Assembly: GCF_963666195.1 (NCBI RefSeq)
Contig: NZ_OY762653.1
Location: 1,633,501 to 1,697,500 of the forward strand
Reading direction: 5' to 3'
DNA length: 64,000 nt
Origin: Trichococcus shcherbakoviae
GTDB taxonomy: Bacteria > Bacillota > Bacilli > Lactobacillales > Aerococcaceae
Part shown: in pieces, positions 12,377 through 20,956 of the stretch
Layout of the letters: every line of letters begins with the position of its first letter
Position numbering within the stretch: position 1 is the stretch's first letter
The notes under the pieces: generated by a model
Databases searched by the model: none
Told to the model about the DNA's origin: nothing
The model's input: only the letters and a program-made list of their open reading frames with translations
Program-made: the position numbers and the translations under genes

Positions 12377-13528
12377 TCAATAAGTCCTTACAGGCGTGAT
12401 CAATTGGATGAACGAATTATCGTTATCGTCTTCACGATCTGCCGGCACGACTGTGAATGGGCGTACAGCAGAAGTGAAATTGACTTGGACATCCTGTTGG
12501 CCGAATGTGCGCAGCGCATCCTTCATGTAATCAGGATTGAAGGAAATGATTAGCGGATCGCCACTGGCGGACTCATAAGCCAAGGATTCTTCCACATTGC
12601 CGACCTCAGGAGAGTTTCCTGATAACTCGACTTTGTTTGCGTCGATGGACAGTTTGACGACGTTGTTTTTTCCTTCATGCGAAAGCAGGGAGGCACGGTC
12701 GGTAGCCTGCAGCAAATCATAGGCATTCAGGACAATCTGCGTGCTGGAGCTGGCTGGAATCAAGCGGTTTGTATCCGGGTAGTAGCCTTCCAGCAAGCGC
12801 GAGTAGAAATAAACATTTTCGGCTTTGAAAAGGACTTGGTTCTCCGTGATCATCATTTCGATGGTCGCTTGATTCTCAACGATCCGTGAGAGTTCCACCA
12901 AGCTTTTTCCGGGAATGATGACATTGTATGTTTTTTCCAGCTGTGAGTCCGGAGCCGCGATCGAGATGACGCGCTGACTTAAACGATGGCTGTCCGTAGC
13001 GACAGCTGTCAATTTCCCATCTTGGATGGTCATGTTCACCCCAGTCAAGATCGGACGGCTTTCCTGTGTCGACGTTGCGATTACCGTGTGCTGGATCACT
13101 TGTTTGAATAAAGCAGTCGGCAAGGTGATGACTTCATTAGAATCGATGACCGGGAAATTCGGATAGTTGTTTACATCTATTCCGTTGATGGTGAAAGATG
13201 CTTTTGCGGAAGTGATGTTTGTCTGGAAATGATCTTTGACTTCAATCGTGATTTTTTCATCAGCTAATTTTTTGACGATTTCACTGAAGAAACGAGCAGG
13301 CAGGACAATGCCGCCTTGTGTGTGGATTTCGATCTGATTATTCTCTTCCGACACAGGGATAAGCGTCTCGATGGAAATATCCGAGTCGCTTCCGCTCAAT
13401 ACGATTCCATTTTCATCAGCGCTGATTTTTACACCTGTCAAAATAGGGATTGTCGTTCTGCTGGAAATAGCTCTTTGTACGTCAGATAAGTGTTTGATCA
13501 AAACCTGACGATTAATGGAAAATTTCAT
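12377..13528 (-). CDS. dnaN: DNA polymerase III beta subunit (sliding clamp)
   Basis: DnaN forms the ring clamp that tethers DNA polymerase III to DNA. The 383-residue protein begins MKFSINRQVLIKHLSDVQRAI, shows the three-fold clamp architecture with GSDSDISIET and ATDSHRLSQR typical of domains 1 and 2, and ends in ITPVRTY. I chose ATG 13528 because GGAGGT lies 8 bases upstream; an in-frame ATG at 13555 precedes that ribosome binding site. It follows dnaA across the unwinding half of oriC. Confidence 0.98.
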   Translation of the reverse strand: MKFSINRQVLIKHLSDVQRAISSRTTIPILTGVKISADENGIVLSGSDSDISIETLIPVSEENNQIEIHTQGGIVLPARFFSEIVKKLADEKITIEVKDHFQTNITSAKASFTINGIDVNNYPNFPVIDSNEVITLPTALFKQVIQHTVIATSTQESRPILTGVNMTIQDGKLTAVATDSHRLSQRVISIAAPDSQLEKTYNVIIPGKSLVELSRIVENQATIEMMITENQVLFKAENVYFYSRLLEGYYPDTNRLIPASSSTQIVLNAYDLLQATDRASLLSHEGKNNVVKLSIDANKVELSGNSPEVGNVEESLAYESASGDPLIISFNPDYMKDALRTFGQQDVQVNFTSAVRPFTVVPADREDDNDNSFIQLITPVRTY

Positions 13529-13565
13529 AATAAGGGACCTCCGATGGTTATTCATATAAATTAAA

Positions 13566-13692
13566 TAATATTAGTAATAGTAGTAGGGCCTGTTTATACT
13601 GTGGATAAGTGAAATAAGCTGATAAAACCAATCGTTTTCCACCTGTGGATAACGTGTTCGTAAATGGCGTCTTATTTATTGGCTTATCCACA
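13566..13692 (-). promoter_or_regulatory. oriC half between dnaA and dnaN: DnaA boxes plus DnaA-trio
   Basis: In the dnaA direction (minus strand) three perfect TTATCCACA boxes (13692-13684, 13652-13644, 13608-13600) and one TTTTCCACC box are followed by a GC-rich GGCCC. A run of 3-base repeats then follows; on the plus strand it reads TAA TAT TAG TAA TAG TAG TAG at 13566-13586. This reproduces the Bacillus basal unwinding system: DnaA boxes, a GC patch, then 3'-GAT-5' trios that guide DnaA onto single strands. This is therefore the likely site of first strand opening. Confidence 0.85.
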
Positions 13693-13705
13693 ATGCGCGA
13701 GAGGA

Positions 13706-15037
13706 TCATTTTTTCAGACTGTTTTGGATCGTCTCGATTTCGCGTTGCAGAACAGGGTCTTTTTTTACGGAAAGGGCAATCTTGTCGTGCGCGTGGATGA
13801 CAGTCGTGTGATCCTTGCCGCCGAATTCGGAACCGATTTTCGGCAAGGAATTGTCCGTCATCACTCGGGAAAGGTACATGGCGATTTGTCTTGGCACCAC
13901 GATTCCCTTGGTGCGCTTCTTGCCTTTCAATTCCTCTACGGTCACATGATAATATTTTCCTACCGCTTGCTGGATGGCATAGATGGATAAAGCTTTTGGT
14001 TTTTCGGAAGGCATGATGCTCTTCAGTGCGTCCGCTGCCAGACTGGTGGTGATGTCGGTCCCTTGTATCGCTGAATAGGCTTGAACCCGTACGAGCGCGC
14101 CTTCCAGTTCCCTGATGTTGGAATCTATCTGCCCAGCGATGTAGCTGAGGGTATCATCCGGGATCTCCAAGCGTTCGCTGTTGGCTTTTTTGCGCAGAAT
14201 GGCGATGCGTGTCTCCAGATCGGGCGGTGTGATATCAACCGATAAGCCCCAAGCAAAACGCGAGACGAGCCGTTCCTGCAGTTTCGGGATCTCGTTCGGC
14301 AAGCGATCGCTCGTCAGCACGATTTGTTTGCGTTCATCGTAAAGCGCATTGAAAGTATGGAAGAACTCTTCCTGCGTTCCTTCTTTGTCGGCAAAAAATT
14401 GGATATCATCGACCATCAATAAGTCGACGCTGCGGTATTCATTGCGGAATTGCTCCTGCGTCCGATTCTGGATGGAATTGATGAAATCATTGGCGAACGT
14501 TTCGCTGCTGACGTATTTTACCCGTGCGGTTGGCCGCAGTTGCAGCATTTGATGGCCGATGGCGTGCATCAAATGGGTCTTGCCTAAGCCGACGCCTCCA
14601 TAGAAGAAGAGCGGGTTGTAGATTGTGCCGGGTTCCTCCGCCACGACGAGGGCGGCAGCGTGAGCCATCTGGTTTCCTTTTCCGATAACAAAGGTGTCAA
14701 AGGTATACTTGCTGTTCAGTTGGGCATCCTTGAAGAGACGATTGTTGTTGGTGCGTTTTATGGTCGGTTTTGCAATATCGGGCATTTCCTCGTTCTTGAT
14801 CATAAAAATGGGAGTCAGTTCTTTGCCGCTGAATTCGTAGATGCCTTCAACAATTCTGCTCATCAAATTATTTTGCCAATAATCTTTATGTAAAGAAGAG
14901 GGAACTTCGATGATGATATTCGTATCAGTCAGTCGGACCGGGACTGCGCTGTCTATCCAAGTATCGTAGCTGACTTTGGACAGTGATTCTTGAAATTTTT
15001 CTTGCAGATAACGCCATAATGAATAGATGTCATCCAA
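13706..15037 (-). CDS. dnaA: Chromosomal replication initiator DnaA
   Basis: DnaA binds DnaA boxes at oriC, oligomerises with ATP and melts the origin. The protein (about 443 residues) has an N-terminal helicase-interaction domain and an AAA+ domain with Walker [10 protein letters not shown], Walker [11 protein letters not shown] and sensor motifs. The C-terminal DNA-binding domain carries the [11 protein letters not shown] signature. I favour TTG 15037 as start, 8 bases after GGAGG. The in-frame GTG at 15046 is embedded in that same Shine-Dalgarno sequence and is less likely. Confidence 0.97.
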   Translation of the reverse strand: MDDIYSLWRYLQEKFQESLSKVSYDTWIDSAVPVRLTDTNIIIEVPSSLHKDYWQNNLMSRIVEGIYEFSGKELTPIFMIKNEEMPDIAKPTIKRTNNNRLFKDAQLNSKYTFDTFVIGKGNQMAHAAALVVAEEPGTIYNPLFFYGGVGLGKTHLMHAIGHQMLQLRPTARVKYVSSETFANDFINSIQNRTQEQFRNEYRSVDLLMVDDIQFFADKEGTQEEFFHTFNALYDERKQIVLTSDRLPNEIPKLQERLVSRFAWGLSVDITPPDLETRIAILRKKANSERLEIPDDTLSYIAGQIDSNIRELEGALVRVQAYSAIQGTDITTSLAADALKSIMPSEKPKALSIYAIQQAVGKYYHVTVEELKGKKRTKGIVVPRQIAMYLSRVMTDNSLPKIGSEFGGKDHTTVIHAHDKIALSVKKDPVLQREIETIQNSLKK

Positions 15038-15090
15038 ATGGGACACCTCCTTTTAGTGAGTCCTTTTTATTTTAGCATTATATCAAAAAG

Positions 15091-15403
15091 TTTTCCACAA
15101 CTCTTTTCAGCTGTGAATAAAACAATTAACCGGTGTATAAATAGTTGTCCACAGGTCCAGGAAGGGTGTGGACAAGATTTGTTGATGAAGCAGTTGTCCA
15201 CGGTCGGTTGTGGAATGGAATGTTTTTAAAACATGCATTGTTACAACGTTTGATACACTTTTCCACAGGTTTTTCGGGTGGGGTTTCGGTAGAAATACAC
15301 ACGCTGTAGGAATGTGGATAAACCGGGTCGAAGGTGTGAGCAATCAGGGCGATTGCAGAAGTTATCCCGTGGCATTGTGCATTAAAAAAAAGGTTGTGGA
15401 TAA
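15091..15403. promoter_or_regulatory. oriC half between dnaA and rpmH: DnaA-box cluster
   Basis: Perfect TGTGGATAA boxes lie at 15313-15321 and 15395-15403. Variants lie at 15091 (TTTTCCACA), 15112 (TGTGAATAA), 15145 (TTGTCCACA), 15167 (TGTGGACAA), 15194 (TTGTCCACG) and 15259 (TTTTCCACA). An AT-rich tract follows (about 15404-15480). Gene strand switches here from minus to plus, as expected at a replication origin. Confidence 0.9.
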
Positions 15404-15507
15404 TTTTATTTTGATGAGAAATAATTTTTTTTCAAGAAAGGTATTTTATCTTTCAATGTTTTGTGCTATTATATCTCAGTGAGTTCAATAAAATGAACCA
15501 ATTTTAC

Positions 15508-15537
15508 TTGACAGGTCACATTCTGTCTCTTTATAAT
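15508..15537 (+). promoter_or_regulatory. Promoter of rpmH
   Basis: TTGACA (15508-15513) and TATAAT (15532-15537) are both perfect consensus hexamers, separated by 18 bp, about 70 bp upstream of rpmH. Such a strong promoter is expected for a ribosomal protein gene. Confidence 0.9.
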
Positions 15538-15607
15538 GTTAATGGACTGTCTAAACAGTGAAATATAACCTATTTGAAAGATAGTTTATCAGGAGGTGTA
15601 AAGATCA

Positions 15608-15742
15608 ATGAAAAGAACATACCAACCTAAAAAACGTCACCGTCAATCCGTTCATGGTTTCCGTAAACGTATGAGCACAAAAAACGGCCGTAGAGTATTA
15701 GCAAGAAGACGCGCTAAAGGCAGAAAAGTTATCTCTGCATAG
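15608..15742 (+). CDS. rpmH: 50S ribosomal protein L34
   Basis: This 44-residue, highly basic protein is a full-length L34 of the large ribosomal subunit. It starts [20 protein letters not shown] and has the conserved [15 protein letters not shown] core. The ribosome binding site is AGGAGGTG, about 11 bases before ATG 15608. It opens the rightward operon next to rnpA, the classic order beside dnaA. Confidence 0.97.
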   Translation: MKRTYQPKKRHRQSVHGFRKRMSTKNGRRVLARRRAKGRKVISA

Positions 15743-15776
15743 ATCACTGACCGTTTCAGTGGTCTTTTTTTTTAAG
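15743..15776 (+). terminator. Terminator after rpmH
   Basis: ATCACTGA and TCAGTGGT form a stem followed by nine T directly behind the rpmH stop. A second, weaker hairpin (TCTCC/GGAGA, 15911-15927, followed by eight T) lies in the 225-bp gap before rnpA. Transcription into rnpA may therefore be attenuated. Confidence 0.85.
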
Positions 15777-15967
15777 TATTTCGAAAAGTGCAAAAATGTC
15801 TTTCTTAAATGGAGAGTATGACAAATGTGTCCAACAGAACCGACAGCAGAGATGCCTAGGGAGTGGGTTCATATTTGTGATGATAACGGAGAGAGAAATT
15901 TTTCTGTTTTTCTCCATTTGGGGGAGATTTTTTTTGCATGTTATGATTGCAGATTTGAGGGAAGAAC

Positions 15968-16312
15968 ATGAGGAAATCTTTTCGTGTTAAGAAAGAAAAA
16001 GAATTTCAGAAAGTATTTCATAATGGTGTGTCCAAAGCGAACCGCCAATTCGTGATCTATGTGCTTGATAAAAAGGGGCAACCGCATTTTCGGGTCGGTT
16101 TGTCCGTGGGCAAAAAAATCGGCAATGCCGTCGTGCGGAATGCCGTCAAAAGAAAAATCCGCCAGGCACTCACGGAATTGAAGGCAGATTTGGTTCAGGA
16201 CATTGACTTCATCGTGATCGCGCGTAAACCGGTTGCTGAAATGTCGGCTGCGGAGGTCAAAAAGAGTCTGACCCATGTCCTTAAGCTTTCCAACCTTTTG
16301 AAAAAAAAATAA
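15968..16312 (+). CDS. rnpA: Ribonuclease P protein component
   Basis: RnpA is the protein partner of RNase P RNA, which trims the 5' end of tRNA precursors. The 114-residue basic protein starts [17 protein letters not shown] and contains the family signature [12 protein letters not shown] (about residues 57-68). It is followed at once by yidC, the standard Firmicutes order. Confidence 0.97.
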   Translation: MRKSFRVKKEKEFQKVFHNGVSKANRQFVIYVLDKKGQPHFRVGLSVGKKIGNAVVRNAVKRKIRQALTELKADLVQDIDFIVIARKPVAEMSAAEVKKSLTHVLKLSNLLKKK

Positions 16313-16343
16313 ACTATATTATTCCTATTAAGGAGGAGTTCTC

Positions 16344-17174
16344 TTGTCAAAGCGTAAGCGATTACTTTTTACACTCAGCTTATTTGCTGTTATGATGGTT
16401 CTATCAGCATGTGGGACAGAGCCTATCACCTCGGATAGCACCGGTTTTTGGGACCGTTATGTTGTCTTTAATTTTTCCAACATGATCGTGTGGTTGTCCA
16501 ATCTATTTTTCAGTAATTATGGTCTGGGAATCATTGCCTTTACGATCATCATCCGGGTTATCCTGTTGCCGCTCAATCATTTCCAGACGAAGAGCACGAA
16601 AAAAATGTCGGCTGTTCAACCGCAGATAAAAGCGCTGCAGGCGAAATATGCCTCTAAAGATCGGGAAACGCAGGAACATCTGCAGAAAGAAGTTTCCAAA
16701 CTGTATGCCGATAACGATGTGAATCCTTATATGGGCTGCCTGCCTGTTTTGGTTCAGATGCCTGTCCTGATGGCGTTGTACCAAGCAATCAGCCGGACTG
16801 AAATTTTGAAGAGCGGCAGCTTCCTATGGATGAACTTAGGAGAACGCGATCCATTCTTCATTTTGCCGGTAGTGGCCGCCATCCTGACTTATGCTACAAG
16901 CAAGTTGACGATGATGTCACAGACGGATGCGAATCCCGCGACCAAATCGATGACGTACACGATGCCGATCATGATTTTGATGATGGGTATCAACTTCCCG
17001 AGCGCCTTGTCATTGTATTGGGTAGCAAGTAATGCCTTCTCAGTCGGGCAGACGCTGATGCTGAACAACCCATACAAGGCCATCCGCGAGCGCGAACAAG
17101 CGGAAGCAGAAACAAAAGCGCGCGAAAAAGCATTGAAGAAAGCTCAAAATCCTAAAAAGAAAAAGAAAAACTAG
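16344..17174 (+). CDS. yidC: Membrane protein insertase YidC (lipoprotein form)
   Basis: YidC inserts proteins into the cytoplasmic membrane, alone or with Sec. The 276-residue protein has a lipoprotein signal peptide with lipobox LSAC near residue 23, five further hydrophobic segments, the YidC core (NPYMGCLPVLVQMPVLMALY) and a Lys-rich tail that may touch the ribosome. It uses a TTG start (16344) with an excellent AAGGAGGAG ribosome binding site. It is the Gram-positive SpoIIIJ/YidC1 type, next to jag. Confidence 0.96.
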   Translation: MSKRKRLLFTLSLFAVMMVLSACGTEPITSDSTGFWDRYVVFNFSNMIVWLSNLFFSNYGLGIIAFTIIIRVILLPLNHFQTKSTKKMSAVQPQIKALQAKYASKDRETQEHLQKEVSKLYADNDVNPYMGCLPVLVQMPVLMALYQAISRTEILKSGSFLWMNLGERDPFFILPVVAAILTYATSKLTMMSQTDANPATKSMTYTMPIMILMMGINFPSALSLYWVASNAFSVGQTLMLNNPYKAIREREQAEAETKAREKALKKAQNPKKKKKN

Positions 17175-17209
17175 TTATACTTTGAAGTAGGAAAGGATGA
17201 CATTCTATT

Positions 17210-18034
17210 ATGGATAAAGTAATTGCGAAAGATACGACCGTTGATAAAGCGATTCGCAAAGGTCTGGATTTGTTGGGCGTAGACAGCCATGAAGCCGATA
17301 TCGTCGTAATCTCTGAAGGTAAAAAAGGGATTTTTGGATTCGGACAAAAAGAGGCAGTCGTGGAAATCACGCTCAAAGAAATCAGGGACTTTGATGAAGC
17401 AGGCGATATCCAGTTAGCTGAAATCGAAGAGACAGTCGAAGATATCGTAGAAGATCTTGAAGAGGATTATCCGGAAACTGCGGAAAAGATATTGGCTGAT
17501 CAACCTGAAATCGATACAGTGATTTCTTCCGATGAGGATGAAGAAGCCGAAGAATATGAAGATTATGATGAAGAATCCGGTCGCGATGAAGCGATTGCCG
17601 CAGTGACCGAGTATCTTACTTCGGTATCTGAAGCATATGGGGCGCCTGCGATCGTAACGGTCGAAGAGAAGAACAATATGCTGATTTTCCAAATGGAAAG
17701 CGAAAAGCCAGGCTTATTGATCGGCAAATTCGGAAAAATCGTCAATGCTCTCCAGATATTGGCGCAAGCGCTGGTGCAACGCTATGTGCGTCGCCGCTTG
17801 TCCGTAATCGTTAATGTCGGTGACTACCGTGAGCGCAGAGCTGCCGTATTGGAAAGCATCGCCGATCGTACTGCGGAACGCGTCATCAAAACGAAACAGC
17901 CCGTTTTCCTTGAGCCGCTGCCTGCTTTTGAAAGAAAACAGATCCATGCGCGTTTGAGCCAGAATAAACGCATCAAAACCCATTCCGAGGGCAAAGAGCC
18001 GCATCGTTATTTGGTTGTTGAGATAGCGGAATAA
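17210..18034 (+). CDS. jag: RNA-binding protein Jag/KhpB
   Basis: Jag (KhpB, EloR) is an RNA-binding protein linked to control of cell elongation and commonly paired with yidC. The 274 residues comprise an N-terminal Jag_N domain (about 1-50, with GKKGIFGFGQKEA) and an acidic low-complexity linker (about 70-125). A KH domain with LLIGKFGKIVNALQ and an R3H domain (RKQIHARLSQNKRIKTHSEG) follow. No strong ribosome binding site is visible close to ATG 17210, so translation may depend on coupling. Confidence 0.95.
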   Translation: MDKVIAKDTTVDKAIRKGLDLLGVDSHEADIVVISEGKKGIFGFGQKEAVVEITLKEIRDFDEAGDIQLAEIEETVEDIVEDLEEDYPETAEKILADQPEIDTVISSDEDEEAEEYEDYDEESGRDEAIAAVTEYLTSVSEAYGAPAIVTVEEKNNMLIFQMESEKPGLLIGKFGKIVNALQILAQALVQRYVRRRLSVIVNVGDYRERRAAVLESIADRTAERVIKTKQPVFLEPLPAFERKQIHARLSQNKRIKTHSEGKEPHRYLVVEIAE

Positions 18035-18046
18035 GTGTACATCCAA

Positions 18047-18091
18047 AAAACTTCACCAGGGATCAGCTCGATTCCCGGTGAAGTTTTTTTT
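18047..18091 (+). terminator. Terminator after jag
   Basis: AAACTTCACC and GGTGAAGTTT flank an inner GGGAT/ATTCC stem, followed by eight T. It ends the yidC-jag transcript. Confidence 0.9.
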
Positions 18092-18190
18092 GTCTTGCCG
18101 CTTTTCTTGCTGCCTAGCATTCAGCAGAGGTCGCAAATTATGGGAAGATGGACTAAACTGAAGATAATACAAACGGAAACGAGGGGTAGT

Positions 18191-19198
18191 ATGGAAGAGT
18201 TCAAGGCTTTATGGGCGGAAAATATAGATGCGAAAGTGGAAACGACGGTCAGAACATTCAATAAAGAGGACTTGCCTGAAGGGGAGGTGCTGATCGAAGT
18301 GCATTATTCGAGCGTCAACTACAAGGACGGACTGGCCGGAACCAATCCGAAAAGCGGGGTCATCCGCAATTATCCCATGATTTTGGGGATCGATCTGAGC
18401 GGCGTGGTCGTGGAATCGCTCGATCCAGCTTTCGGGGCAGGGGATGAGGTAATCTTGACTGGCTACGGTTTAGGGGTGAATCATTTCGGCGGATTCAGTC
18501 AATATGCCCGGGTCCCAGCAGCCTGGGTCGTTCCGTTGCCGGAAGGATTGAGTTTAAGGGAAGCAATGATCATCGGAACGGCCGGTTACACAGCGGCGGA
18601 ATCAGTGGATGCTTTGGATAAACAAGGCATCCAGCCTCAAACGGGTACTGTTTTGGTGACTGGGGCTTCCGGCGGTGTCGGCGGGATGGCGATCGCTATG
18701 TTGAAGCGTCTAGGGTATACGGTCGAAGCTATGTCCCGCAAAAAAGCGGACTGTATGGATTACCTGAAGGGACTGGGTGCTGAAGCGGTTCTTCATCCTG
18801 AAGAAGTGGCGCTGGAGAAGAAGCGGCCATTGGCGCAGCAGCGTTGGGCGGCGATCGTCGATCCGGTCGGCGGTCCGATGCTGCCTGATTTGCTGGCGCA
18901 GCTGCACTACGGCGGCTGTCTGGCTTTGAGCGGAAATGCCGGCGGAATCGCATTCGAGGCGACCGTACTGCCGTTCATCCTGAGGGGCGTCAAACTTGTT
19001 GGAATCGATTCAGTGAACCATCCGTACGCTGAACGAATCAAGCTTTGGGAGCGGATGGCAAGCAATCTGAAGCCGGAAAATCTGGAGTTGCTGGCCGAAC
19101 AGGAAATCGCATTGGAAGATTTGCCGGCAGCTTTCAGGAAGATCATGGACGGAAAGATGCACGGGCGTACGTTGGTGAAAGTGAAGCAAGGGATATGA
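18191..19198 (+). CDS. YhdH/YhfP-family quinone oxidoreductase-like protein
   Basis: This is a medium-chain dehydrogenase/reductase without the zinc ligands (335 residues). It has an N-terminal GroES-like fold (HYSSVNYKDGLAG is typical of YhdH/YhfP, acryloyl-CoA-reductase-like enzymes) and a Rossmann fold with the nucleotide-binding motif TGASGGVGGMAI. The physiological substrate cannot be read from sequence. I chose ATG 18191, preceded by GAGGGG. It stands alone between the jag terminator and the trehalose genes. Confidence 0.85.
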   Translation: MEEFKALWAENIDAKVETTVRTFNKEDLPEGEVLIEVHYSSVNYKDGLAGTNPKSGVIRNYPMILGIDLSGVVVESLDPAFGAGDEVILTGYGLGVNHFGGFSQYARVPAAWVVPLPEGLSLREAMIIGTAGYTAAESVDALDKQGIQPQTGTVLVTGASGGVGGMAIAMLKRLGYTVEAMSRKKADCMDYLKGLGAEAVLHPEEVALEKKRPLAQQRWAAIVDPVGGPMLPDLLAQLHYGGCLALSGNAGGIAFEATVLPFILRGVKLVGIDSVNHPYAERIKLWERMASNLKPENLELLAEQEIALEDLPAAFRKIMDGKMHGRTLVKVKQGI

Positions 19199-19220
19199 TC
19201 GGCTTGGCATAATCAAGAGA

Positions 19221-19268
19221 AACGGCAAGGGAATGGGCCATCCGATCCTGTAGCCGTTTTTTTTTTTT
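19221..19268 (+). terminator. Terminator after the oxidoreductase gene
   Basis: AACGGC and GCCGTT close an imperfect stem followed by about twelve T. Confidence 0.85.
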
Positions 19269-19318
19269 GATTGTGTTGTCCAGCTTATTAACGCTTTATA
19301 AAATGCGGGAAATTGACA

Positions 19319-19334
19319 ACTTGTCTATACAAGT
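19319..19334. promoter_or_regulatory. TreR operator 1
   Basis: ACTTGTCTATACAAGT has perfect 6-bp inverted arms (ACTTGT/ACAAGT) and resembles the Bacillus TreR operator TTGTATATACAA. It lies upstream of the predicted treP promoter. Confidence 0.75.
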
Positions 19335-19349
19335 AAAAGCGCAGCGGGT

Positions 19350-19387
19350 GGAAAACGTTTGCATTATAAAATATTTCGAGGTAGAAT
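19350..19387 (+). promoter_or_regulatory. treP promoter with overlapping cre-like site
   Basis: TTGCAT (19359-19364) and TAGAAT (19382-19387) with a 17-bp spacer form a plausible promoter. GGAAAACGTTTGCA (19350-19363) matches the CcpA cre consensus TGNAANCGNWNNCA except at the first base and covers the -35 box. Glucose repression is therefore expected, by inference. Confidence 0.65.
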
Positions 19388-19400
19388 AGAAATGTCAGGA

Positions 19401-19416
19401 ACATGTATATACAAGT
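19401..19416. promoter_or_regulatory. TreR operator 2
   Basis: ACATGTATATACAAGT shares most positions with operator 1 and sits just downstream of the -10 box, where a bound repressor would block transcription. Confidence 0.75.
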
Positions 19417-19431
19417 TTAGGAGGAGAAAAA

Positions 19432-20877
19432 ATGGTAGATTTCAACAAAGATGCAAAGGATTTGCTGGAATATATCGGTGGACCCGATAATATTTCTGCA
19501 GTCAGTCACTGTGCCACTCGGATGCGTTTCGTTCTGAATGATCCGGCTGCCGCCAACATCAAGAAGATCGAAGACATACCCGCAGTAAAAGGAACCTTCA
19601 CCCAAGCAGGACAATTTCAGGTCATCATCGGTAATGAAGTGCCACAATTTTATAACGAGTTTGCGAAGGTATCCGGCAAAGAGGGTGTCTCAAAAGATGA
19701 GGCAAAAGCAGCAGCCAAGCAGAATCAGAATGTCGTGCAGCGTGCCATGGCTGTTCTGGCGGAAATCTTTACACCGCTGATTCCGGCAATCGTAGTGGGG
19801 GGTCTTATCCTCGGGTTCCGCAACGTGCTTGAAGGGATCAATTTCGCCAATGGCACAATCGTTTCCAATTCTCAGTTCTGGACAGGCGTCAATGATTTCC
19901 TTTGGTTGATCGGTGAAGCCATTTTCCACTTCTTGCCAGTCGGCATCACTTGGAGCATCACGAAAAAGATGGGCACTACGCAAATTCTGGGTATTGTTCT
20001 AGGGATCACATTGGTATCACCGCAATTATTGAATGCCTATGGTGTCGCTGGCGCGCAAGAAATTCCATTCTGGGATTTCGGTGCTTTCACGATCAACAAG
20101 ATCGGTTATCAAGCGCAAGTCATTCCGGCCATGTTGGCTGGGTTTGTGTTGGCCTACTTGGAGATCTGGCTGCGTAAATGGGTTCCGCAGTACATTTCGA
20201 TGATTGTGGTTCCGTTATTGGCCTTGGTTCCTACTGTCATCATCGCGCATACAGTGTTGGGGCCTATCGGTTGGACGATCGGACAATGGGTTTCCGAAGT
20301 CGTCTATGCCGGATTGACAGGGGACTTCAGATGGCTGTTCGGTCTGTTCTTCGGTACGCTCTATTCGCCGCTTGTCATCACGGGGCTTCATCATATGTCC
20401 AATGCCATCGACCTGCAGCTGATCGCTGATTTCGGCGGCACGAACCTGTGGCCGATGATCGCTCTTTCGAATATCGCACAAGGCTCGGCCGTACTGGCAA
20501 TCATCTTCCTGCACAGGGGAAATGAAAAAGAGGAACAGGTTTCCATACCGGCCGCCATCTCCTGCTACTTGGGCGTAACCGAACCAGCCATGTTCGGGAT
20601 CAACATCAAATACATCTATCCGTTCGTTGCAGCAATGATCGGATCCGGAATCGCCGGATTGGTGGCTACGACCTTCAACGTCATGGCGAACAGTATCGGA
20701 GTAGGTGGGATTCCAGGTTTCTTGAGCATCCAGACCGATTCGATGGCGATGTTCATCGTATGTATGGCCATCGCGATCGTCGTGCCGTTCCTGTTGACGA
20801 TTGTGTTCGAAAAGAAACAACTTTTCGTTCCCAAAGGCGAAGTCGAGGACGCACCGGTTATCCAAACGCAAAAATAA
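19432..20877 (+). CDS. treP: Trehalose PTS enzyme IIBC
   Basis: This transporter imports trehalose while phosphorylating it to trehalose-6-phosphate. The 481-residue protein has an EIIB domain with the phospho-cysteine in VSHCATRMRF (Cys27) and an EIIC membrane domain of about ten hydrophobic segments with the substrate-region motif GLHHMSNAIDLQL. There is no EIIA domain, so an EIIA (such as EIIA-Glc) must come from elsewhere. It precedes treC and is preceded by two TreR operators, with GGAGG before ATG 19432. Confidence 0.93.
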   Translation: MVDFNKDAKDLLEYIGGPDNISAVSHCATRMRFVLNDPAAANIKKIEDIPAVKGTFTQAGQFQVIIGNEVPQFYNEFAKVSGKEGVSKDEAKAAAKQNQNVVQRAMAVLAEIFTPLIPAIVVGGLILGFRNVLEGINFANGTIVSNSQFWTGVNDFLWLIGEAIFHFLPVGITWSITKKMGTTQILGIVLGITLVSPQLLNAYGVAGAQEIPFWDFGAFTINKIGYQAQVIPAMLAGFVLAYLEIWLRKWVPQYISMIVVPLLALVPTVIIAHTVLGPIGWTIGQWVSEVVYAGLTGDFRWLFGLFFGTLYSPLVITGLHHMSNAIDLQLIADFGGTNLWPMIALSNIAQGSAVLAIIFLHRGNEKEEQVSIPAAISCYLGVTEPAMFGINIKYIYPFVAAMIGSGIAGLVATTFNVMANSIGVGGIPGFLSIQTDSMAMFIVCMAIAIVVPFLLTIVFEKKQLFVPKGEVEDAPVIQTQK

Positions 20878-20956
20878 AAAGTGAATTACTGGAGGCAAAA
20901 AGCTGTTAGTGAAGCTTTTTGCCTTCAGTCATAGTGAGAAGACAGGAGGTTTTACA

